Of a stretch of 64,000 bases of DNA, positions 48,420 through 58,132 are shown in pieces (positions within the stretch are counted from its first letter, which is position 1; each line of letters starts with the position of its first letter). Source of the stretch: Colwellia sp. 12G3 (lineage in GTDB: Bacteria > Pseudomonadota > Gammaproteobacteria > Enterobacterales > Alteromonadaceae); contig NZ_PJAQ01000032.1 in assembly GCF_002836775.1 (NCBI RefSeq), forward strand, positions 173,569-237,568, given 5' to 3'. A model generated the notes under the pieces. The model worked only from the letters and a program-made list of their open reading frames with translations. It was not told the DNA's origin and did not search any database. Both the position numbers and the translations under genes were made by a program.

Positions 48420-48641
48420 ATGTTTATGACTTATAAAAATGATGACAGCATTTGCCCTTTATGCGAACAAAGTAATCGCTGCGATGTTAAAGCTAGCAAT
48501 GGGTGTTGGTGTATGAATACTCAAGTCCCCGCAGCACTTTTGGCAAAAATACCTACGCATCTCAAGGGAGTAAGCTGTGTGTGTAATGCTTGTATTGAAC
48601 GTTACCATGAGCAAAAATCGTTAGATAGTCGCGTAGAATAA
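48420..48641 (+). CDS. Cysteine-rich CWC family protein
   Basis: A 73-residue protein with seven or more cysteines in the pattern CPLCEQSNRCDV, GCWCMN, VSCVCNACIERYH. This is the CWC-type small cysteine-rich family of unknown function; zinc binding is likely from the paired cysteines. It stands between the PEP-CTERM terminator and the oxidoreductase gene. Confidence 0.82.
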   Translation: MFMTYKNDDSICPLCEQSNRCDVKASNGCWCMNTQVPAALLAKIPTHLKGVSCVCNACIERYHEQKSLDSRVE

Positions 48642-48778
48642 GTCGATTTTCTGGTAACTATTTTGTAAAATGTAAAAAGAAAGCACGTTAGCGTTCATCT
48701 TTTTGAGTCATTAATACTACGCAAGCTGTGCACATCAAAGTAAAATACCACCCATGAAGATATTTTCTCGACACTGTT

Positions 48779-50263
48779 ATGAATAAAGTTCAAGCAAATC
48801 AAACAACAGCGCAACCATTACTCAGTTCAACTGCAAAAATTGCCATTATTGGCGGTGGTGTTGCAGGATCAACAATTGCTTTGCGTTTCGCTGAGTTAGG
48901 TTTAAATACCACACTAATAGAAAAGGGCCCCAGTTTAGTGAATGGACCGCCTATTTGCCATTTGCACGCCGGCGGTAACTTGTATCGCGAAATTTGTGAT
49001 GAGCAATGCATTACGCTATTACAGCAATCGATAGATACCGTTAGAGTTTACCCTCAGAGTGTCAACGTTAGGCCAACCGTTATCGCGCTGCCTAAAACGG
49101 ATCACGGCCAACCGGAAGACTTATTGCCTCGCTTAGAGAAATTACGCGCTAAATATAGCGAATTGGTGGCGAAAGACAGTCGTAACAAAGTACTCGGTGA
49201 GCCAGCAGACTATTTTAGGTTTTATTCACGTGATGAAGTGGATGTGCTACGTAGCAAAGCGATACCTAATGAGGCGACTCAAGACAGTGATTGGCTTATT
49301 TCATTTGCACATCATGTTGATTTAGACCGCCTTAAGTTTCCTGTGTTATTAGTGCAAGAGTATGGTTTATCTGCTTTTCGTTTTGCCGCCATTGCGAGTT
49401 TGGCAATTGATACTTTACCCAGCTGCCACCTGCAAACAGACAGCCAAGTTGTCGCTATTATCCAGCAAAAAACTGCTTTAGGTTGGCAAGTTTCAACTCA
49501 ATATCAGCAAAGCCAAACGATCCACCATCAGCAATTTGATTATGTTATTAATGCGTGTGGATTTAAAAGTGGTGAAATTGATGACATGGTCAGTGCCAAG
49601 CGTAAACGTATGGTGGAATTTAAAGCTGCTTATGTTGCACATTGGCCAGAATGCCAAGGATTGTGGCCAGAGATTGTATTTTACGGTGAGCGCGGAACAC
49701 CTCAAGGCATGGCGCAATTGACGCCTTACCCAGACGGTTATTTTCAACTACATGGTATGACCCAAGATATTACCTTGTTTGATCAAGGCTTAGTGGCCAG
49801 TTGTCAACAGAGCGCACAGCCAAAATTAGCACAACGATTCATTGAAAAAATTGATAAACAGTGGCCTGAACAATTGGTGAATAATAGAACGTTAGGATCG
49901 ATTGAACATATTGCTCAGTTTGTTCCTGGATTTAATACTGCTACAGTGGCAGCAAAACCGCTGTTTGGTGCTCAACAAATTCCCGGTGAAGATGCTGATT
50001 TACGTACTGCCGATGTTTCATTTTATGGTCAACATTATGCGCGCACTGAAATTGTAAAAGCCTCTTCGGCACTAGCGGCAGCAGATGCAATATTACAAAA
50101 TTTAGTCGATTGCGGATTAATAGCTGAGTCGGAGTTAGGTAATTATTTAACTGAACATTACTTTCCAATAAGCCAACAGTGCTCTGAATACGAAGTAACT
50201 GAACGAGCCATTATGTTAGCAAAACAGCGCGATTATCCAATAGCGTTAGCAAAAAATTTATAG
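48779..50263 (+). CDS. FAD-dependent oxidoreductase (DAO-like)
   Basis: A 494-residue flavoprotein with the N-terminal FAD-binding motif IAIIGGGVAGSTIALRFAELG and a later DYVINACGFKSGEID, where the second half of the flavin site lies. It is longer than simple DAO enzymes and I recognise no specific substrate. The histidine in ICHLHAGGNLYR could matter for flavin or substrate. It is followed seven bases later by the convergent gph gene. Confidence 0.82.
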   Translation: MNKVQANQTTAQPLLSSTAKIAIIGGGVAGSTIALRFAELGLNTTLIEKGPSLVNGPPICHLHAGGNLYREICDEQCITLLQQSIDTVRVYPQSVNVRPTVIALPKTDHGQPEDLLPRLEKLRAKYSELVAKDSRNKVLGEPADYFRFYSRDEVDVLRSKAIPNEATQDSDWLISFAHHVDLDRLKFPVLLVQEYGLSAFRFAAIASLAIDTLPSCHLQTDSQVVAIIQQKTALGWQVSTQYQQSQTIHHQQFDYVINACGFKSGEIDDMVSAKRKRMVEFKAAYVAHWPECQGLWPEIVFYGERGTPQGMAQLTPYPDGYFQLHGMTQDITLFDQGLVASCQQSAQPKLAQRFIEKIDKQWPEQLVNNRTLGSIEHIAQFVPGFNTATVAAKPLFGAQQIPGEDADLRTADVSFYGQHYARTEIVKASSALAAADAILQNLVDCGLIAESELGNYLTEHYFPISQQCSEYEVTERAIMLAKQRDYPIALAKNL

Positions 50264-50269
50264 TTTATA

Positions 50270-50962
50270 TTAACTTTTCCTTTCACCTTTTAACGCTATC
50301 AATAGTTCATTGAACGTATCAAAGCACCACTGTGGCTGATATTGATTGAGATCTTCACCGTAGTTATAACCATAAGTTAAGCCGACACTATCTATGTTGG
50401 CCGCTTTTGCCGCTAAGATATCGTTTTTAGAATCGCCAATCATCACACACTGCTCAGCAGAAACCTCAAGTTGCTTTAAGGCATAATATAAGGGTGCTGG
50501 GTGTGGTTTTTTCTGCGATAAAGTGTCGCCACCAATTAACACCTCAAATAAATTATCAATACCTAAGCCACTTAATATAGGTTGAATGAATTCGGCTGGT
50601 TTGTTGGTAATAATGGCAAGACGAAATCCGTCTGCTTTTAACGCAAACAAACCTTCTTTGACATCTTTATACAAAGTGGATTCTACGCATAAATACTGCT
50701 GGTAATAACGCATGAAAATCGCCAAAGCACCTTGAACGTATGTCATATCTAATTGCTCATTAATGTTAGCTGAACCCGATAGTGCACGTTCAACTAAAAC
50801 CGTTGCGCCATTGCCCACCCAGCTACGAATAATCTGCTGGTCAAACTCAGCTTTGCCGAGGTCTAGTAATGTTTGATTAATCGCTAAGGCAAGGTCAGGG
50901 GCACTGTCTACTAAAGTGCCATCGAGGTCGAATAACAGTACGTTTTTATTTTGGATTTTCAC
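50270..50962 (-). CDS. gph: Phosphoglycolate phosphatase (HAD family)
   Basis: A 230-residue HAD phosphatase with motif I FDLDGTLVDSAPDL, motif II in LAIITNKP, and motif III/IV VMIGDSKNDILAAKAANIDSVGLTYGY. The length and layout fit Gph, which removes phosphate from 2-phosphoglycolate formed in DNA repair. Related HAD enzymes such as pyrophosphatase PpaX-like forms are the alternative. Confidence 0.86.
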   Translation of the reverse strand: MKIQNKNVLLFDLDGTLVDSAPDLALAINQTLLDLGKAEFDQQIIRSWVGNGATVLVERALSGSANINEQLDMTYVQGALAIFMRYYQQYLCVESTLYKDVKEGLFALKADGFRLAIITNKPAEFIQPILSGLGIDNLFEVLIGGDTLSQKKPHPAPLYYALKQLEVSAEQCVMIGDSKNDILAAKAANIDSVGLTYGYNYGEDLNQYQPQWCFDTFNELLIALKGERKS

Positions 50963-51284
50963 TTTTTTATCTTGTGGCGGTCAATGTTGAGGGCAATGTA
51001 GCATGAACCTCCATGAATATATTACTAAATAGACTCATTTATTAATGACTATCTTATTGTTAAAAGAGTTAAATGCACAAAACAATGTTGTCCGTGACTG
51101 TTTTCGGGTGTCGTAAGCACATTAGCAGTGTTGAAGATTAATGGTGGTAATAACGATAGCCCTTATTTTGCTTTCTCTTTTTGAAATCGATTATTAACCT
51201 TGATAGGTTGCTAATCGGCTACTACTTGCTTACAGTCTCGGTTATTGATTGCTGTAACCATTATTAACGTTTAAAGGAAGTGTC
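50963..51284. other. Intergenic region between gph and the permease gene
   Basis: About 320 bases between divergent genes. I see no gene, RNA or clear palindrome; only AT-rich promoter-like sequence. Confidence 0.5.
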
Positions 51285-52043
51285 TTGGAGTTTGCCAACC
51301 TAACCATTGAAATAGCCTTATTTTTATTTACCGTTGCCATTATTGCCGGTTTTCTCGATACCTTAGCAGGCGGTGGTGGTCTATTAACGTTACCCGCGTT
51401 AATGATGAGTGGTATACCGCCACTGCTAGCATTAGGGACTAATAAATTACAATCAAGCATGGGCACAGCCACAGCTACCATAATGATGTTACGGGCTAGG
51501 CGAGTACGCTGGCATCAGGTAAAGCATTTAATGCTTGCAGGTTTTATTGGCTCGGCGGTAGGCACAGTCATTATTCAGTTTGTCGATGCACAAATGTTGA
51601 CACTTATTATCCCTGTGGTGATCACTTGTATTGGTATTTATTTTCTTATTACACCTACCGTTGATGAAGAAAATAAGTTAGCTAAAGTCTCATCGGAAAA
51701 TTACAAGAGATTCGTGATACCGCTAATTGGCTGTTACGATGGTATTTTTGGTCCTGGCACGGGTTCATTTTTTACTTTAGCAGGTCGCGCATTACGCGCA
51801 CAAAAATTTCTTGAAGCTACCGCTATCGCTAAAACATTAAACTTTGCCACCAATATTGCTTCGCTTATTGTGTTCATTTTTGCCGGGCAAGTGATCTGGA
51901 TGGTTGGCTTGACTATGATGTGTGGGCAATTTATTGGTGCTTGGCTTGGCTCTCACTTTTTGTTCAAAATACCGGTCAATTATTTACGCTATTTAGTGGT
52001 ATTCATGTGTTTTGCTATGTTAATTAAGTATGTGTCTACTTAG
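51285..52043 (+). CDS. TauE/SafE (TSUP) family membrane permease
   Basis: A 252-residue protein with about eight hydrophobic helices and the two repeated halves of this family: FLDTLAGGGGLLTLPALMMSGIPPLLALGTNKLQSSMGT and CYDGIFGPGTGSFFTLAGRALRAQKFLEATAIAKTLNFATN. Likely moves sulfite, sulfoacetate or other organic anions; YfcA-like. The start is TTG with AAAGGAAG four to nine bases upstream, which supports it. Confidence 0.92.
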   Translation: MEFANLTIEIALFLFTVAIIAGFLDTLAGGGGLLTLPALMMSGIPPLLALGTNKLQSSMGTATATIMMLRARRVRWHQVKHLMLAGFIGSAVGTVIIQFVDAQMLTLIIPVVITCIGIYFLITPTVDEENKLAKVSSENYKRFVIPLIGCYDGIFGPGTGSFFTLAGRALRAQKFLEATAIAKTLNFATNIASLIVFIFAGQVIWMVGLTMMCGQFIGAWLGSHFLFKIPVNYLRYLVVFMCFAMLIKYVST

Positions 52044-52076
52044 TTTACGGTCAAATCTATTACAGTAATAAAGCGG

Positions 52077-53804
52077 CTACAGGAATAACACTAAGCGCGT
52101 ATTGAAACCGCTGCTTTTCCCTTGTAAGTCACACGCCTCTGAAATGAAACTACAGCGGTCTAAATCGATCCAACGGTAATTGAAATTGATGTTGAATTTT
52201 GGCGTTAACCACCAAGCCAGGCCAACAGAAAATATTGCGGTATCGCCGGCAGATAAACCGCCGTCGCTGCCATCAAATACCGACCACCTTGTACTGACTT
52301 CTAATGCGCCCCAGCCGCCTTGTTCAACACTACGAGCAACCATTAAAGGGGAAAAGGTGCCACTTCTTTTATTGTATTCTCGCATCTCACCTGTTAGTGA
52401 TAATACCGCGCTAACGTGGTAGCCAGAGAGTTCAGGATTTTTCAGGTAATCTGCCGACACTTTATTCTTACTATATTCTCCAATCACCCAAATAGGGCCT
52501 TTTCGCCATGATGCTTCAAGGTTGTAGGTAAGGCTGTTATCAGCATCAATTTCACCGGTATCAACAAAGATGGCTGATTTATTAAATTCAGGTTCTGAGG
52601 CGTATCTTAATGCTTCTTTCGCGTTACTGTAACGTAGGCCAAAAGCCAGATGGACCAACTCGTTTTCATCTTCAGACAGATAAGGTAACCAGGTTGTTCT
52701 CCCCACTAATTCTGTCGAGTTATCGCTAATTGAACCATCATCTTCTAACCAGTTATTAAAAACACCACCTGCCCAAGTTAATTGCTGATTAAGCGTAATA
52801 CCGCTGAGAACAGCGCCGAAATTACGAGAGGGTAGTAGCGCATCCGAAACCAAAGAGCGCTCTTGCATCGGTAAAAAGGTCATACTCATCAGTCTTTCCA
52901 TAGAAATAGGCTCTTTTTGCTTACCTATACTGAGGGTGGTGTTATAAAAGGTAGGTATATCAAGGCGCCAATCTATAACGCTGACATTATCTGTGGTGTT
53001 AGTGTCAAAACCTTTATCAAAGGTATTGGTTGCACCAGTGATCATATAAACCCAAGGTTTATCAAATTTTATGGCGCCAGCTAAGCCAAAACGTAATGCC
53101 CGAATTTCACCGCCATTAAAATCTTGTAAATCTCCCACTTGCGCTAAACTGGCTTCATCTTGTGATTGCCAGCTTTGCCTATCTAAAGCTAATGCACCAA
53201 TTAAGATGGTCGAAAAATAATCATTGTCAAATTTTATCCAATTGGCATCTTTGTAGTTACTGGGTAAAACAATAGGCGGAGGGGTATAAGCCAACCAACC
53301 GGCACGTTTGGCTTTGGTTCTTTTTTGTTCAGCTAGGGCTGAGATATTACTTTCGGCTTTGAGATTATTTCGAATAATCACGCCGTTATGTATGGCGAGT
53401 AATACATGCTTTTTTGTGTCGAGTAAGGCTTCAATATTGTCGTGGGGATTAGCATCTAAAATCATGAAATTGGCAATTTGACCTGATTCTAGTGAGCCAA
53501 GAATAAAACCATTTTGACCGTCAAAAATTATATCGTCATGGCTAATGTCAACATCATCTTGAGTCACTAAATCAAATAATTTGTTGGTAATAACTAAGTT
53601 GGCAGTTGTACTCTTGCCTTTATTTGCTGGATCAACAAAAGTAACGTTTCGAATAACTATTTTTTGTTCGATTATCTCAGCAACCACCAAGGTCGACTCA
53701 GCTAAAACAGGTTCGGCTTGACTCGTAGGTAACAGACATAAATTGAAAAAGACGATAGTAAGAATTATCACGGTCATGTTGAATGGATTGTTTTTAATTT
53801 TCAT
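52077..53804 (-). CDS. OprO/P-like porin fused to an amidohydrolase-like fragment
   Basis: A 575-residue outer-membrane protein. After a signal peptide (ending near LPTSQA) comes a segment (about 45-150) like parts of metal-dependent amidohydrolases: IVIRNVTFVDPANKGKSTTANLVI and GFILGSLESGQIANFMILDANPHDNIEALLDTKKHVLLAIHNGVII, which resembles their start and end with the metal-binding barrel missing. The remainder (about 185-575) is a phosphate-selective porin-like barrel (FGLAGAIKFDKPWVYMITGA, LSIGKQKEPISMERLMSM, RSLVSDALLPSRNFGAVLSG, and a final FNINFNYRWIDLDR strand). The substrate is unknown. The fusion may be a family trait. Confidence 0.78.
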   Translation of the reverse strand: MKIKNNPFNMTVIILTIVFFNLCLLPTSQAEPVLAESTLVVAEIIEQKIVIRNVTFVDPANKGKSTTANLVITNKLFDLVTQDDVDISHDDIIFDGQNGFILGSLESGQIANFMILDANPHDNIEALLDTKKHVLLAIHNGVIIRNNLKAESNISALAEQKRTKAKRAGWLAYTPPPIVLPSNYKDANWIKFDNDYFSTILIGALALDRQSWQSQDEASLAQVGDLQDFNGGEIRALRFGLAGAIKFDKPWVYMITGATNTFDKGFDTNTTDNVSVIDWRLDIPTFYNTTLSIGKQKEPISMERLMSMTFLPMQERSLVSDALLPSRNFGAVLSGITLNQQLTWAGGVFNNWLEDDGSISDNSTELVGRTTWLPYLSEDENELVHLAFGLRYSNAKEALRYASEPEFNKSAIFVDTGEIDADNSLTYNLEASWRKGPIWVIGEYSKNKVSADYLKNPELSGYHVSAVLSLTGEMREYNKRSGTFSPLMVARSVEQGGWGALEVSTRWSVFDGSDGGLSAGDTAIFSVGLAWWLTPKFNINFNYRWIDLDRCSFISEACDLQGKSSGFNTRLVLFL

Positions 53805-54059
53805 ACGCTCCTATGTGTTTCAGGTAGTAAATGGCATTGGAAATTAAGCCGTCACTTTCTTTTCTATTAATGATTTTAATAGCAGATTAAGCAAATTGCT
53901 CATTTCCGAAGTAACTTAATCTAGAATAGATGCTAAATAAAAGTAGGAGTCTCTATTAATAGATTTCGAGGATGACGTTCTCGGTATTAAATATACCGTC
54001 ACTTTTATTAATATCAATTATTTGCGTAACATCCACGATTATTAAATAGCTATATATCA

Positions 54060-54161
54060 TGTTAACAAAACAGAACGCTAGGTTAACTTTAATTAACCCA
54101 ATGTTAACTTTATTTGACATTACTATTTAAACTACGTACTGTATGTTAAGTTTATTTAACA
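54060..54161. promoter_or_regulatory. Array of phased TGTTAA-type operators
   Basis: 18-bp elements built on TGTTAAnTTTAnTTRACA start at 54060 (left half only), 54081 (GGTTAACTTTAATTAACC), 54102 (TGTTAACTTTATTTGACA) and 54144 (TGTTAAGTTTATTTAACA). The start distances are 21, 21 and 42 bases, all multiples of two helical turns. They lie 14-115 bases upstream of the membrane-protein gene and probably serve the XRE regulator behind it. Confidence 0.75.
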
Positions 54162-54174
54162 TTGGAAGTGCGAC

Positions 54175-54660
54175 ATGATTTTTAAAGATAGTAACTTTAG
54201 TGAACAAACGGCTTGGATTAGTGTGACCTTTACCGTATTTATAGCCTGGTTTTATGCCAATGGTATGACACAACTTGAAGGAACGTTTTCGACCCATGCC
54301 GACCAAATAGTTGGTTTATGGGGTCAAACAATGCTTGCTAGTATTATTTTTGTTGTTATTGCCTTTACCGCTCTAGCTGTTATTAGGAAGTTCACTGGCG
54401 ATGATGACGATATTTCTTTGGTTGATGAAAGAGATGAACTCATTGAAGCAAGAGCGACTAGATGGGCTTACTATAACTTGAGTACTTGCATTATTCTTTT
54501 GTTTGTACATATATTCTGTCAAGGTGTTATTACTAATTATCCCTTTTTTCCTAATGTGCCCCCCATCGATTTTCTCATTCACGGTTTGATGCTTTCAAGC
54601 TTACTGGTTGAGTTTATTTTACGTGCGTCACAAATCTACCGTTACCGTAAAGCGGCTTAG
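54175..54660 (+). CDS. Four-helix membrane protein paired with an XRE regulator
   Basis: A 161-residue protein with four hydrophobic segments and the cytoplasmic sequence ISLVDERDELIEARATRWAYYNLS, like the RDERT-type loop of DUF2178 proteins. Family members often sit next to XRE regulators, as here (50 bases before the HTH gene). Its role is unknown, perhaps sensing or membrane stress. The array of operators lies directly upstream. Confidence 0.72.
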   Translation: MIFKDSNFSEQTAWISVTFTVFIAWFYANGMTQLEGTFSTHADQIVGLWGQTMLASIIFVVIAFTALAVIRKFTGDDDDISLVDERDELIEARATRWAYYNLSTCIILLFVHIFCQGVITNYPFFPNVPPIDFLIHGLMLSSLLVEFILRASQIYRYRKAA

Positions 54661-54710
54661 CTAAAGCGATTAGTAGGTTAACCTTACGATGATTAATTAT
54701 GGAGAAAAGC

Positions 54711-54956
54711 ATGAGTAAAAAGGCTAAAGGCGTGATTAGTAATCAGCTAAGAAAAAAGCGCTTCGAAAAAGATGAAATGACCCAGCAAGAACTCGCCAAA
54801 GCGTTGGGCGTAACTCGCCAAACTATTGCTGCTATTGAAGCAGGGAAGTATTCTCCTTCGTTAGAGGTGGCTTTTTGTTTGACCGATATATTCGATACCC
54901 AGCTTGATGAGCTATTTCAGTGGCAAGCAAACGACAGTGACGCAGACAAAGACTAA
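54711..54956 (+). CDS. XRE-family HTH transcriptional regulator
   Basis: An 81-residue DNA-binding protein with the Cro/CI-type helix-turn-helix [39 protein letters not shown]. The ATG at 54711 is preferred because GGAG lies six bases upstream; the frame itself opens at 54699. It follows the membrane protein gene and probably controls the pair through the TGTTAA-type operators. Confidence 0.92.
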   Translation: MSKKAKGVISNQLRKKRFEKDEMTQQELAKALGVTRQTIAAIEAGKYSPSLEVAFCLTDIFDTQLDELFQWQANDSDADKD

Positions 54957-55101
54957 GAGAATAAACGAGCAAAGAAGTTACATCGGTTTATAAAATTACT
55001 TTCGTGATCAAATTTTGTCTTATGTGAAGCGGCAAGTAGCTGACTAAATAGCTACTTGCTCTTAACTTATGCTAGGTTAATGATTAACGGGTCTTAAACG
55101 A

Positions 55102-56508
55102 TTAATTACGAAAGAACACGGTATTCTTTTGCAAGACAATATCGGGCTGTTCAATAGCTTGAATAATGAAATTAAAATGCGTTATCTTCTTCTTGAGTTC
55201 GTAACCATCAATAGCTAAAGTCACAGGGATCTCTTGCATAACACCCGCGCCAATCAGTACTTTTTTAGGCAACGTTAATGTCAGTGTTGATTGTGTGTTA
55301 ACTAAGTTGTCGACATCAATATTAAAGTGCAGTGGTACTTGGCTTTTATTGAGGATTTTTAAGGTATAAGTATTCTCAACCACCCCTTCAAAATTAACGC
55401 GATATAGCGCAGTTCTATCGCGAATGATATTGGCTTCTAACGGAATTCTACCCTCAATCCAAATGCCTAATAATATGATGAACAGTAAACTCAATGACCC
55501 ATAAGAGACGAGTTTTAAATTAAAACGTTTAGTTTCTTTGCCAGCGAGTTGTTGTTCACTGGTGTAGCTAATAAGGCCTTTAGGGTAGTTAAATTTCTCC
55601 ATGGTTTGATCACAAGCATCAATACACAGACCACAGTTAATACATTCGTATTGAATACCGTTACGAATGTCTATGCCGGCAGGGCACACATCAACACATA
55701 AATTACAGTCAACACAATCGCCTAAACCTTTGTCATCTTTGAGTGTTTGTCTATCATCACTACGTTTACGCGGTCCTCTTGTTTCACCACGGGTTGCATC
55801 ATAGGCAACCATTAAGGTGTTTTTATCAAACATGGCTGACTGAAAGCGAGAATATGGACATAAGTGAATGCAGACATGCTCTCTCATCCAACCCGCATTA
55901 GCGTAGGTTGCTAGGGCAAAAAACAATACCCAGAAAGTGACTGCACCGCTCCAATCAAAGGTAAGCATAGTGCTATAAAGCTCGCTCACGGGTACAAAGT
56001 AAGAAATAAACGTTGTCGCGGTAACTAACGACATCAACTGCCAAATACTATGCTTGAGTGTTTTTTTGTAGGCTTTAGTTAGCGTCCAAGGCGCTCTGTC
56101 TAATGCCATGCGTTTGTTACGTGTGCCTTCAATGCGATGCTCAACCCACACATAGGCCAGTGTCCAAACAGTTTGCGGGCAAACATAACCACACCAAACC
56201 CGTCCAAGCCAAGTGGTAATAAAAAACAACGCAAAGGCTGCCACCATAAAAATTCCGGCAAGCAAAATAAAATCTTGTGGCCAGAACGTGAGGTTAAATA
56301 TTCTAAACTCTTGTTTAACTACATCGAGCAATACCGCTTGTTGATCATTAAATTGCACAAAAGGCATGGCAATAAAAGCAAGCATAAGTAGCCAGTTAAT
56401 ATAGCGGCGAATTTTTTGGTAAAAGCCTTTTTGTTCTCTAACATAAACAGATGTTTGAGATTTATACGGCTTAATGATGAGGTGCTCTTCTTTTATATCA
56501 AACTTCAT
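55102..56508 (-). CDS. ccoG: Cytochrome c oxidase accessory protein CcoG
   Basis: Polyferredoxin-like membrane protein, also called FixG or RdxA, that takes part in copper supply to cbb3 oxidase. The 468 residues have several membrane helices, the CGYVCPQTVW motif and two cluster motifs CVDCNLCVDVCP and CINCGLCIDAC for [4Fe-4S]. The C-terminal third is a periplasmic domain. The usual ccoNOPQ partners are not in this window. It lies downstream of the sigma-54 activator gene on the same strand. Confidence 0.94.
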   Translation of the reverse strand: MKFDIKEEHLIIKPYKSQTSVYVREQKGFYQKIRRYINWLLMLAFIAMPFVQFNDQQAVLLDVVKQEFRIFNLTFWPQDFILLAGIFMVAAFALFFITTWLGRVWCGYVCPQTVWTLAYVWVEHRIEGTRNKRMALDRAPWTLTKAYKKTLKHSIWQLMSLVTATTFISYFVPVSELYSTMLTFDWSGAVTFWVLFFALATYANAGWMREHVCIHLCPYSRFQSAMFDKNTLMVAYDATRGETRGPRKRSDDRQTLKDDKGLGDCVDCNLCVDVCPAGIDIRNGIQYECINCGLCIDACDQTMEKFNYPKGLISYTSEQQLAGKETKRFNLKLVSYGSLSLLFIILLGIWIEGRIPLEANIIRDRTALYRVNFEGVVENTYTLKILNKSQVPLHFNIDVDNLVNTQSTLTLTLPKKVLIGAGVMQEIPVTLAIDGYELKKKITHFNFIIQAIEQPDIVLQKNTVFFRN

Positions 56509-56545
56509 TTCTTACTACAGGGTCATAATTAAGTAATGACTCTAT

Positions 56546-56561
56546 ATCAATAAACGCGCCA
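56546..56561 (-). promoter_or_regulatory. Candidate sigma-54 promoter of ccoG
   Basis: On the minus strand TGGCGCGTTTATTGAT resembles TGGCACG-N4-TTGCW with two changes, including GA in place of the -12 GC. It lies about 38 bases upstream of the ccoG start codon. An FNR-like half site (TTGAT) overlaps it, so the same bases may serve Anr/FNR instead. Confidence 0.4.
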
Positions 56562-56624
56562 TAAATTATGGTTTTTAAGGTGTTGTATTATATGGTTAAA
56601 TTTACTTTTTAGGTAAGGTGTTGC

Positions 56625-56656
56625 CACGATATATCGTGTTGATGCGATATATCGTG
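56625..56656. promoter_or_regulatory. Two palindromes upstream of ccoG
   Basis: CACGATATATCGTG (56625-56638) and TGCGATATATCGTG (56643-56656) share the core CGATATATCG, with centres 18 bases apart. They lie about 95 and 115 bases upstream of the predicted ccoG transcription start, the usual distance for sigma-54 activator sites. The same palindrome occurs at the start of the activator gene. Confidence 0.7.
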
Positions 56657-56677
56657 GTTTTGAAGGCTTTATTTGAT

Positions 56678-58102
56678 TTAACGGCGATGAATATTTAGCT
56701 TTTGCATGCGTGAGCGTAAAGTACTATCGGGTAAGCCCAGTATTTTTGCTGCGCCATGTTGACCACCAATTTGCCAATGGCAATCAGTTAATACTTCGAT
56801 AATGTAGGCCTTTTCAATGTCTGCTAAAGGTTTGTTGAGTGAACGCGCAGCTGATTGAGATTTATCGAATTTTTGCTGGATATACAAAGTATGAGAGTTG
56901 GATAGAATCACTTCTCGTTCGAGAATGTTTTGTAATTCTCTGATATTACCCGGCCAGTGATAATCCGCTAATTTAGCTAAACTTTTTTTACTTATTCCTT
57001 TGATATCTTTATTAAGCTTATGATTCAGTTGCGCTAAAATACTATGGCACAGTAAGGGAATATCTTCGATTCGTTCTCTTAATGCCGGCATCATAATGGG
57101 GAAAACATTTAAGCGGTAATATAAATCCATACGGAACTTACCTTGCTCTACCATGGCTAGTAAATTTTGGTTGGTCGCGGCAATTATACGGATATCTACT
57201 TTAATGGTTTTACTGCCACCAACGCGTTCAAATTCCCGTTCTTGTAATACCCTCAGTAATTTACTTTGTGCATCAGGAGATAGCTCACCTATTTCATCTA
57301 AGAAAAGTGTGCCTTTATCGGCGAGTTCAAAACGACCGCGCCGTTTCTCACTTGCCCCAGTAAAAGCACCTTTTTCGTGACCAAACAGCTCTGATTCTAG
57401 CAAGTTAGCCGAAAATGCTGCACAGTTAACTTTAACAAGTGGCGTGTTTTTACGTTGACTTAATTGATGTAAGTTACGTGCGACCAGCTCTTTACCGGTA
57501 CCATTTTCTCCGAGAATAAGTACCGTGCTGTCGGTTTGCGCAACCAGCTTTATTTGTTGCAACATAGCCAGAAAGTTTGGGCTATTACCTTCTAAGCCGG
57601 AGCCATGCCAACTGTCGTTAATTTCATCTTGTAAGTAGCTGTTTTCTGCTTGCAGTTTTTCTGTTAGATCTTGCACTTTTTTCAACGCCGCTCGCAGGTT
57701 ACTATCAGCTAATCTTTGTTGGCTAACATCACGAAAAACAGCTACTGCGCCGATGAGTTCACCGTCTTTAAATACTGGCGTTGAGGTATATTCTACCGGA
57801 AAGCTACTGCCATCTTTTCGCCAAAATACTTCATCGGTAATTTTACGTTCAACACCATCACGCATAGTATTGTAAATATTACATGCTTCGCTAGGGTAGG
57901 GCTCACCATTGGCATGGGTATGGTGATGGTATTTGTGGATGTTTTTTCCCAACAATTCTGCTGATTTCCAACCGGTCATTTGTTCTGAGGCAGGATTGAC
58001 AAATACGGCATTACCGTCTCTATCAAAGCCATAAATACCCTCGCCAACGGCGTTGAGTAGCAGTTGAGAGTCAGCTAAAAATTCTTTTATATCTATGGCC
58101 AT
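56678..58102 (-). CDS. PAS-domain sigma-54-dependent transcriptional activator
   Basis: A 474-residue enhancer-binding protein. A PAS domain (about residues 5-125, FDRDGNAVFVNPASEQMTGWKSAELLGK) senses an unknown signal. The AAA+ domain (about 165-400) has the Walker A GENGTGKE, the sigma-54-contacting GAFTGA, and Walker B GTLFLDEIGEL. A Fis-type helix-turn-helix (GAAKILGLPDSTLRSRMQKL) ends the protein. The frame extends upstream to a GTG at 58133-58135, but that lies inside a palindrome; I use the ATG at 58100-58102. Likely activates ccoG. Confidence 0.92.
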   Translation of the reverse strand: MAIDIKEFLADSQLLLNAVGEGIYGFDRDGNAVFVNPASEQMTGWKSAELLGKNIHKYHHHTHANGEPYPSEACNIYNTMRDGVERKITDEVFWRKDGSSFPVEYTSTPVFKDGELIGAVAVFRDVSQQRLADSNLRAALKKVQDLTEKLQAENSYLQDEINDSWHGSGLEGNSPNFLAMLQQIKLVAQTDSTVLILGENGTGKELVARNLHQLSQRKNTPLVKVNCAAFSANLLESELFGHEKGAFTGASEKRRGRFELADKGTLFLDEIGELSPDAQSKLLRVLQEREFERVGGSKTIKVDIRIIAATNQNLLAMVEQGKFRMDLYYRLNVFPIMMPALRERIEDIPLLCHSILAQLNHKLNKDIKGISKKSLAKLADYHWPGNIRELQNILEREVILSNSHTLYIQQKFDKSQSAARSLNKPLADIEKAYIIEVLTDCHWQIGGQHGAAKILGLPDSTLRSRMQKLNIHRR

Positions 58103-58132
58103 ACACTGCTTGCTCTTGGAAATTATTGAATA

